From assembly GCA_015711795.1 (NCBI GenBank), contig JACVJC010000008.1:1-64000 (forward strand): DNA of 64,000 bases, written 5' to 3'. A program made the position numbers and the translations under genes. Origin of the DNA: Candidatus Geothermocultor quzhuomuensis (lineage in GTDB: Bacteria; Actinomycetota; Aquicultoria; Geothermocultorales; Geothermocultoraceae). The notes beneath the pieces were generated by a model. That model was not told the origin of the DNA. It searched no databases and saw only the letters and a program-made list of their open reading frames with translations. This document shows, piece by piece, positions 28,824 to 38,600 of the stretch (the first letter of the stretch is position 1; each line of letters begins with the position of its first letter).

Positions 28824-29570
28824 TTGGTGAGAAGAGGGCGTAGCTTTTCTTTTTTAACCCTTATTTTAGTTTTTGTTTTAATTTTTAATTTATCTTTTTT
28901 TCTTATTGCTCTCTCCTACTGGCTTTACTGGATGGCTTACTGGTATCTACCGATTAAAGTGATTAAATTACCGGAGATAAAAGGGAAAGTTGTTGACAAA
29001 GAAACTGGCAAGGGAATAAAAGACGCCATTATTGTGACTTACACCGCTAAAATAATCGGGTCTGATCCCAAGAAATTTTTTTGGGAGCTTGGACATCCAA
29101 GACAAGATTATCGCAGGGCAAAGTCAGACAAAAATGGAAACTTCATCCTTCCTGCTAAATGGGCATTTACTCCATATGGGTTATTTAATGAAGAGGAATT
29201 CTTTATAGAATTTGCTGTGGGTTACAAACATGATCGCTTTGATAAGAAGGATAACAAAATTACGATAAAACTAATTCCTGTCTTTAAAAACCCAGACGAG
29301 TATTATAAGTATATTTCAGAACTCGAAATTGATTTCGATGGTTCTTGGGAATTATCTAAGGAAGAGGCTCTATGTCTTATAAATGAGTATAAAAATTTTG
29401 TAAGGCTTTACCCAATGCATAAGGAGGCACCTCATGTTTTAAGCATGGCTGGGGGAATAGCAGAGCATTATCTTAAAGATAAGGATTTAGCAGAAGCATT
29501 TGAGAAAGAAATATTTTCTCGATATCCCAATAGCTTTGATGCAAAGAGGCTTCGTGAATTAAAAGAATAA
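28824..29570 (+). CDS. Membrane-anchored protein with carboxypeptidase-regulatory-like domain
   Basis: About 248 residues from TTG 28824 behind GGAGG (28811-28815); the GTG at 28827 is equally possible. A strong transmembrane segment lies near residues 10-45 (LTLILVFVLIFNLSFFLIAL and a second aromatic-rich stretch). Next is IKGKVVDKETGKGIKDAIIV...SDKNGNFILP, the pattern of a carboxypeptidase-regulatory/CnaB-like beta sandwich. The last 80 residues are helical (LYPMHKEAPHVLSMAGGIAEHYL), recalling a TPR unit. It lies 46 bases upstream of the giant gene on the same strand. Confidence 0.65.
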   Translation: MVRRGRSFSFLTLILVFVLIFNLSFFLIALSYWLYWMAYWYLPIKVIKLPEIKGKVVDKETGKGIKDAIIVTYTAKIIGSDPKKFFWELGHPRQDYRRAKSDKNGNFILPAKWAFTPYGLFNEEEFFIEFAVGYKHDRFDKKDNKITIKLIPVFKNPDEYYKYISELEIDFDGSWELSKEEALCLINEYKNFVRLYPMHKEAPHVLSMAGGIAEHYLKDKDLAEAFEKEIFSRYPNSFDAKRLRELKE

Positions 29571-29616
29571 GCCTTTTATCTCCACTTTGTGTTTTATTTT
29601 ATTTGCTGGAGGGGCT

Positions 29617-32600
29617 ATGGAGGAGCAAAAAAATAAATTTTTAAGATTTTTACTACCGCTTATTTCTGCTTTTTTAGTTATTTTCTTATTTTTTTCCTCA
29701 ATTTGCCTAGGGTTTGATGGGAAAGATACGCATCCAGAGATTACCAAGGAAGCGATAAAGCTCGAGATCGAGAAGCAAGGAAGTTCAGGTAATGCAGAAT
29801 TTGTAAATGAAGTGGGTTCCAAAGAGGACCAATTGAACATGGGTGCTTTTATCAAGCTTGGCTCAGAGAATGAAGACCAGAACTGGCATCCTTATGATGC
29901 TGACCAAGTAGATTTATACCCTTGGGCAGCTCACTTTTACGACCCTTCAAAGAAAGACGACCCTGCGCTATGGATTGTTCCCTTGATTGGTAAGTTATTT
30001 GGAGCTAAAAATGCTCTTGAACGAGCTAAGGAACTTTTTAGAAAGGCAGTTAAACAATATAAATCTGAGACATTTAAAAATCATTCATACTTCACCCTTG
30101 GACGAGTAATTCACCTTGTTCAAGATATGTTCGTTCCAGGCCATACCAATGATGACTGCCATTCCTTTCTGGACAGAAAGGAAGCAGTTGAGCTATATAC
30201 TACTCCTCCCCCTGAAGACAGAAACGACCCTGAAGCAAGGAATGACCTTAATAAAAATAACCTTGCTCGAATTTTCCTTAAACATTTTATCCCTGAAACA
30301 GTTAGCACTTTTTATGGGAATAGCTGGGAAGACCAGTTTAATAGTTTCTTTTTAAGTGCTGCCTGGCGGGGCCACCGCTCGCTTTCTCTTACTGAGGAAG
30401 AGCTTAAAGCTAAATTCAATTGGAAGGAGGAAAATCGCCTCGTTTTTAAATGGGCAATAGAGGAGAAGCAAGGGGACAAATATTATGTTTTTTCTAGGGG
30501 TGATGGGAATAAATTTTATGTTTCTGCCCCAAGATCTTGGAATGCTGACGATTTAGGATATGATTCAACTCTCAAGAAACTGGAAACATTAGCTGATCTT
30601 GAGCCTAATACTCTTTATCACTTGACTATCATCAATGCTCCCCTTGAAAAAACTTTTAAATCAGACTGGTACATCACTGAGATGGGCTTTCCAGTCAAGG
30701 AGGGAAACTTGTGGGATATTTTTAATATTAAGACCCAACATTGGTGGAAAAAGAATAATGGCACCTTTTACCTTGAAGATTTAGAGAAAGTCTCTCCTTT
30801 CACCGATTTTAAAAATGCATCTGGAGAGGAAAAAGATAAGACTTTTTTAGGTCAACTTGCGATTAAGGCAATTAATGGGGCAACCTCTTTTACTGCGGCC
30901 CTTATTGATTTCTTTTGGAAGGTTACTCATACAATAAATATTCCTCCGGATCCTCCACCCCCAGCTGGTGACCATTCACCAGATGATAGCTTCTCCGTTG
31001 CTAGCCCCTTTTTCAGTGGCAATGAAACACCTGTTGATAATCTGGTGCGACTGGGATTAAAGAAAGGGAAGGAACTTTTTCTTTATTACAAGAAGGCTTG
31101 GGAATCCTTTGCTTTATTAAACAACTTACCTCCTGATGCTTCTTTTAAGGAGTGGGAAGAAGCTAGTCAAACAGCTAGAGCATTTAGCGAAACTAAAAAA
31201 GTTATTGGGGATAATGCTCTCCTCTTGGAAGCGGAAATTCAAGCCACTCCCGATGTTGCCATCTTAAGAGAGGGCTATTACAAATCGACTAAGAATCTCT
31301 TGGAAGAGCTTAAAGAACCTTTTCTTCTAGTCGATATCGATAATCTTCTTGAAATTTCTCAAAAAATATTAATCATTCCAACTGGAGCCCTTTTTGGTCT
31401 TGAGGATTCCTGCCTTTTCCGTCTTAAGCTTGAAAAATTTGTTGAAAGAGGTGGAACCATAATTTGCTTTTCTCAAAGCCAGGGCACTGAATATCAGGTT
31501 TTACCGAGGGGAAATGAGATTGTTGCTAAAGGTTATCGAGAAGCTCAGAGCTGTCAGTCAAGGAACGCTGAAATTGACACCTACGCTCCCTTTCTTTCAC
31601 CAATGAAAGGAAACTTAGCCTCTACGGCTCAAGACGGCTACTTTAGCTTAATTCCTTTAGGCTCAACTATTTACCTTCGAACTTCTACTAGAGGAGGTTA
31701 TCCCATTCTTTTTTCCTATCCTTTAGGTAAAGGAAGGGTCTATGTAACTTCACTTTATTCAGACTGGGGACTAGGCCAAAGTCAGCTTTCAGCTCAAGAA
31801 AAAGCAATAATTAGCGCCCTTATTTGCTATGGAAAAGGTGAAGAAATAGCTGATTTTTCTCCTAAAGAGATTATCAATCTAAGCGTAGAAGTTAAGAATA
31901 TCTCTTTGTATGATTCTTCACAAGTTCTCTTTTTCCTTTATGGGCCTGGTGGTAGCCTTTTGAAAAGGTTACCATTTTCACTCAAACTCAAGCCAAAAGA
32001 AGCTAAAAGTTTTAATTTTATTTTCCCTGCTTTAAGCGAACTTGGCTTATATCGTCTCAATTTCAGTCTTTTAAATGAAAATGGAGATACCATTCAACCT
32101 GAAACGGAAGGGACAGCTTTTACTGTAAGCATCTTTAAAACATTGGGCGAGGGCTATTTAAAAAAGGGTGAAGAAATTTCTTATTCAATTTCCCTAGCCG
32201 ATGAAATGGTTTCAGCTAATTCGAAAGTTTATTTTTCCGTCAGCCTCTTTAATCAGGGAAGCAAGGAAAGGGAGATTGTTGTTAAATTTAGAGGTGAGGA
32301 AGAGAAAATTTATCTCCCCGCTTCCTCTCAAGGAAGTACCCAATTTTCCTTCACGGCACCAGGCTACACTTGCGCACATTTATTGAGAGTTGAATTTTTC
32401 GATGTCAAAGGAAGCAAACTTGGAAGTCTTTCCCGATTTTGCTATGTCGTTGTTCCTTCTCTTTTGCTCACGATTACCCCGGAAAAGAACCTTTATCATC
32501 CAGGTGAAGAAGTGAAAACTTCTTTAAGGGCTCGTGACGAACGAAAGGTAAATTCATCAATTAAATTAAAAATTTTTGTTAAAAATCCCCTTAATGAAGT

Positions 32601-35600
32601 TATTTTTTCTAGCGAAAAAGAAGCAACATTGTCTGCAGGAACAATCTTTGAAGAAAAAGAAGCCTTCTCCCTGCCGTCAGATGCCCAGGCGGGTGTCTAC
32701 CTTTTTTTAGTTGAAGCCTTTTTTAATGGAGAGAGAGTTGCTTCAGCCGTTAATTATTTTGAAATCCCTAGCCCTAAAATCTCTCTTAAGCCTGTTCTCC
32801 CTGATTATTTTAAGGCTGGATATAATGAGGTGACTTTTGTTTTTGAAAACATTAGCCTTTGTGACCTCGATGGAGCTCATTTTTCACTTAAGCTAATTTC
32901 CCCTCAAAGGGAAACTCTTTTTGAAGAAATTAAAAGAATTTCTATTTCTCAAGGAGAGGAGAGAAAAGAGAGAGCTACCATTCCTCTTAATCAAGTTGAA
33001 CTGGGCATATACGAACTTTCGTTTTGGCTTGAAGGGCACGGGAAATGGGGAGGAAAGCTTGCCCTACCTGCTACTCTTTCTATTAACGGCAAATTTGATA
33101 AAGCTTCGTATAAGGTTCGAGAAGGAGCAAACTTTCAACTCTCCATTGTCAACACGGGGAGGTTTGAGCTTGAACCTTCTCTCTTTCTCAAGGTGCCTGA
33201 TTTGGACTGGGTTAAAAAAGAGCAATTCTCGTTTTTACCAGGTCAAAAGAAGGATTTTTCTTTTACTCTTTCTTTGCCTGAAGATTTTTGGGAGGGAAGA
33301 CACCAAACTGAGGTAACAGTCACTCAGAGCGAGAGCATTTTAACCAAAAGGTTCTCTTTTGCTATTTCTCCTCCCTCGCTCTCCCTAGAGTTAGAGAAAG
33401 AAATGTTTATTGATGGCGAGTTCCTCCCCTTAAAGATTTCAAACAATGGGGGCATTGATACAAATTATAGTTGCCGGGTTTCCCTTATTGACCGTTTTGA
33501 TGAGCTAGTGCTAGGAGATACAATTAAAGGTTTTCTACTGGCAGGCGAAACTACTACTTTAGCTTTGCTTCTTCCTGAGCACTTAGTTAGTGGCTCTTAC
33601 TACTTTGAGGCTAACTGTGTCGATTTTTATACCGGGGAAGAAAAAGTTTTGCGAAAAAATATTAAGATTGAGGGGTTGAAAGTGGATTTTTCCCTTAAAA
33701 CCGAAAAAGAATTTTATTTCAAGGACGACCCCATCAATGCCTTAATTGAAGTTATTTCAGAAAGCCACTTTGAGGATGGTCTTTTAAAGATAAGTGTAGA
33801 TAATATTGTGCCTCGGTTAAAAGCGACCTGGGAAGATTACCACTCCTTAGGAGGCATAACTGCCCTCTTAGAAAATGAGGAAAACCTCTGGATTGGCACT
33901 AAGGGCAGTGGACTCTTTAAATGGCAAAAGGAAGACAGCACTTGGCAAGTTTTCACCACATCAAACAGTGGGCTTTCTTCTAATCGAATTTATTCACTTG
34001 CTTTAGATGGAAACTCATTATGGATTGGAACCGATAAAAAACTTTGCCAATTTTTTCCAAACAGTGAGCCCTCATCTGCCTGGAAAGAGCTTGAATTTAC
34101 TGAAGTTCATGACGTTTTGGTCGACGGGGACTACCTTTGGCTAGCAACCTCTAATGGGTTAGTTAAATTTAACAAGGAGTACGGAAATTATTCCATTTAC
34201 AACACCAAGAACTCAGATTTAGAGACAAATTATGTTTGGTGTTTGGCTTCTCAAGGTAATTACATTTGGATAGGAACCAACAAAGGGCTTTACCGCATAA
34301 GCAGAAACTTTGTTGAGATGAAATTCTATGGTTCGGCTGTGACAGGGCTAAAAACCGATATAATTACTGACTTAGCAGTTGATGGGGAAAATCTCTTGGT
34401 GGCTGGGAGAAGCCTAAGTGGAGCTAGTCTTTACTGCTATAATCCTTCAACTGGCTGGGAGACGCTTTTAAATGAACCCCCTTATTATCTAGTTAATGTT
34501 TCATCTATCTCTCTTGGAGACGGGAAGATTTACGCTCTTACCAAAGAAGATACCTTGGTTGAGATTGATAAGGAAACAGGAGAGAAAAGAGGTTACTCAA
34601 TCTATCACCCTTACCAGTCGCTCAGTAACTACGAGGGGGATTGCCTTTTTTCAAAGGACAAAGTTTGGATTGGCAGCGAGTTTGGGCTTTTCAAGATGCA
34701 TCTGGCTAGTAAAAAAATAGATAAAATTACCTATCGGGGTGGAGACCTTTTAGGCGAAGTTATTAATGCCTTAAGTCTTCAGGGAAGTTCTTTGTGGATT
34801 GGCACTAACAAGGGCTTAAACCAGCTTGATTTGAAAGAAAATAACTGGAAGTCCTTTGACAAAGCTCATACTTCAGTTTCAAGCGCTTGTTACGATATAG
34901 AGATTGACCAAGATAAAATTTGGGTTAGCTCTTGGCAGGGCATCTCCATTTATAATCGGGATTCCGGTTCTTGGGAAAGGGTCTTTGCTTCTCAAGATGG
35001 TTTTTTAAGCAATGAGGTGCCTTCTCTTTCAATTACTGACAAATATGTTTGGGTTGGGACAGCTGAGGGGCTATGTCGCTTTGACAAACAAAAAGGGGAA
35101 TGGAAATCTCTCAACCTTTTTAATCTCCAATTGCCAAGTGATTATATCCGGCAGGTTGAAGCGAATGATAATGAGGTTTGGTTAATTGGTAGAGATATTT
35201 CTGAGAATTTTTTAGCTAGATATGATTTGGAGAGTGAAAGCATCAAAGTTTTTGACCGATTCTCAGCTGACGATTTAGGCAATCCGAGCGTGATTGAACT
35301 CTTTGGCGAAGAGGTTTGGGTCGGTACGGAAAAGGGACTTTTTAAGTATGATAGGAATTCAGAAACTTGGTTGCCCTTGGCTAAACCACTTCTTTCTTTT
35401 CCAGTTACTTCTATTGCTTGCTTTCAAGATGAAATTTGGGTTTTTGCCAAATATTATAGTTATAAGTCTTGGAAGTGGGAGGGCTGGTTATGTCGATATG
35501 ATAAAAAGGAAAATTCTTGGCTAGTTATTGGGAACAAAAAAGGGTTACCATCAGGCAATATCAATTCACTTTCAGTTGATGGAAGCTGTGTTTGGCTTGG

Positions 35601-38600
35601 TGGTGGCGAGGCTCTTTATCGATACAACAAAGCTAATGATAGCTGGACTTCTTTTAGTTTTTATTATCCTTATTCTTATGGTCGGCGCATTTGGTCGGTT
35701 AAGTCAAAGGAAGATGAAGTTTGGTTTGCCTTTGACTATGGAGTGGCATGCTTTGACTCTGGGCAAGAAAAGTTCAAGGTTTTTACTTACTATAATACTG
35801 GCTTAGGCGATGATTGGATATTATCTTTATCTTCTAATTTGGATATGGTTTGGGTTGGAACAAATTACGGTCTCTCTGCTTACGAGCCAATTTTAAAGAA
35901 ATGGACTTGTTATTGTGAACAAGATTTTTATCAATCGAGGATAAAGGCGGTCCTTGAGGATGGTGGTAACCTCTGGTTAGGCGAAAAAGCTTTATGGTAT
36001 TACTCTAAAAATAGCAATAAATGGGAGAAGGTTCTCCAATCAGGCCTTTCTTCAGTTTCAGCTCTTTGTCAAAGTCCTGGCTTTATTTGGGTTGGGACTG
36101 AAGGTAATGGCATTTTTTGTTATGAAAAGGAGAGTGGAAGCTGGAAGAACTTTAGTCTTTCCAATTTACCTCTTCCGTCAAATCAAATTTCCTCCCTCCT
36201 TTTTGATGGGAAGGTCTTGTGGGTTGGTACCGATCAAGGACTTTTCTGTTGGGACTTTGAGGATAACAACTGGCAAATCTTTACGAGTTCAAACTCTAGT
36301 CTTCCTTCAAGCCAAATTCTTTCCCTAAGCTCCCAAGGGGAATTAATTTTTATTGGGACAAGTAAAGGTTTAGCTGTATCCCGAAGGGAAGGGGTTTTGG
36401 AAGGGAGTAAAGATATTTTTGAAACCTTTGATGGAGAGAGAAATAAATTTCCTAATGAGACCATTAATTCTCTCCTTGGAAGCGAAGATGAAGTTTGGCT
36501 GGGAACTAATGGAGGCTTAATTAACCTTAAACTTCAAAGGACACTCATTGGTGAGAACTTCTTCTCTCAAGAGGTAAAATTAGGAAGTCCTGAAAGCACG
36601 ACAATGCCTTTAGATGCTATCTCAGCGACGGGAAAATTTTTTCTCAAAGGGGCACTGATCTCTCCAAGTGGGCAGGTTGTTAGGGGGAAAGCCTATCCTT
36701 TTTATGTTTTTGATGGAAAAATCGGGGTGATGCTGGAAAGCGAAAAAGAGTTTTATCGAGCAGGAGAAGAAGGGAAAATTCTTGGAAAAGTTATTAACTT
36801 AGGCCAAGAAACCTTTAGTGATACAAGGTTAGAAGTTTTTAAAGGAGAAGAAGTTCTATTTAACCAGGAGATCAATCTTTTTCCTAGTAGAAGTTATCCT
36901 TTCGAAGTTGAATTTGTGGCTGACAGCGATGCTTTCTTTAAAGCCGTTGTTACTCATGGAAAATTTAACTATTTTGCCCTTGAGGAGATTAAAGTAAGGA
37001 ATCCTCTAGTTGAAATGACTCTGGATGCTCCTTCTTTGGTTGGGAGAGAGCCATTTACGGTTAAAGTCAAGTTGAAAAATGTTGGGGAAATTCCTGCAAA
37101 CTTGAGGCTTTCCCTTAACAAAGAAGGAGAGTTAAGTGAAGGTGAGGAATTCTTGCTGGAAGCGGGGGCATCAAAAACTTTTTCTAAAAATTTTACCCTC
37201 TCTCGTGAGACTACGATGATTGCTCATTTGTCAGGTGATGTTGAGAAGACTCTGGAGCAAAAGATAGACTTTGGGGAAAGGGTTATTTTGAGCTTGGAAC
37301 CTGAATTAGTTTACCCGGAAGGAGAAGTTGAAATTCCTTACATTTTAAGGAATATTGGCTCCTTGGGAAGCAACCTAAGGATAACTTTCCAACTTAGAAA
37401 TTTAAGCAATGGCGAAATACTTGAGACAACCAGTGAAGCCTTTCTTTTGCCGGCTGAACAAAGTGAAGAGTTTATTTCTTTTCCCAATTTAAGAGAGGGA
37501 GATTATAAACTAAAAGCCTTTACTCCATTTGAAGAAAAAGAGGTTTCTTTTAAGGTTGTACCATTAGAAAAAATTGAAGGGAGCATTGTTCTTGGTCAAG
37601 CAAGTGGTGGAATCTTGCAATTTGTAGCAAGATTGACTAATAATAGCTTTTCTCACTTTGAAGGAAGAGTCGTTACTTCTTGTGGTTTTTATCATGAGAC
37701 AAAAGAGTTAAAACTTCGAAGTGGTGAGAGCACTGAGGCAACCTTTTCTCTCGATTTAACCAAAATAGATTCTAGTCAGAATGAGCTTAAAATCACAGTT
37801 GAAGATTTGGCTGGGAAGATAGTTTGGCATACTACTAAAGAGCTTCTTTTAACTTCTCAATTTGAAGCATTTGCTTGGACTGAGAAGGAAGATTATTTAA
37901 GTGGGGATGAGGTTAAAGGCTTTTTAAAGGTAAAAAATATTGGATTAGTAGGAGGCAAAGCTAATCTCAAGATTGAGTTTGAAGAAGATTTTCGAGACCA
38001 AAAGTCAATTTTTCTTTACCCTGAAGAGGAGAAGGAAATAAGTTTCCAATTTAAGCTCCCTTCTGATTTAGCGGAAGGGATTTATCCTTTAGTTTGCTGG
38101 GTTAATGGAACTAAAAAAGTCCTTAATCTTTCCCTTGAGGGAGTAAAAATTTCAGTTGAGAGCTATTTTGATAAGGAATTTTATCAACTAGGGGAGGAAG
38201 CATTGTTTACTATTAAGGTCATAAATCTCTCATCTCATTCAGCTAATTTAAGGGCTGAAGTGAAATATGGCTCTTACGAAGAGGAGAAGTCCTTTATTTT
38301 AAATGACCAGGCTATTTTAACTTTTAAAATTCCAGCTGAAGAAATAAATCAAAAGGTTTTTTATGGCATTTACAATGAAAGTGGGGTTGGTCTTTATTTG
38401 AATACTACATATTTTAGGATTAGGAAAGGGAAAGTAATTCTTCTTCCTGAAAAGGAAGTTTACTACCCTGGTGAAAAGGTAAAACTAAAAGTCTACTCTT
38501 GCGAGGAAGGGACTTTAACAGCTTATACACCAGTCGGTGTGGAAGAGCTTTATTTTAGCGGAGAAACCTCTTTTTCTTTTGCTTTGCCTGAAGAAGTTAA

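Noticed and set aside
32201-36464. Several open frames of 60-130 codons within the giant gene on both strands
   Set aside because: They lie inside the continuous 10-kb frame, lack ribosome sites and family features, and are shadows of it.
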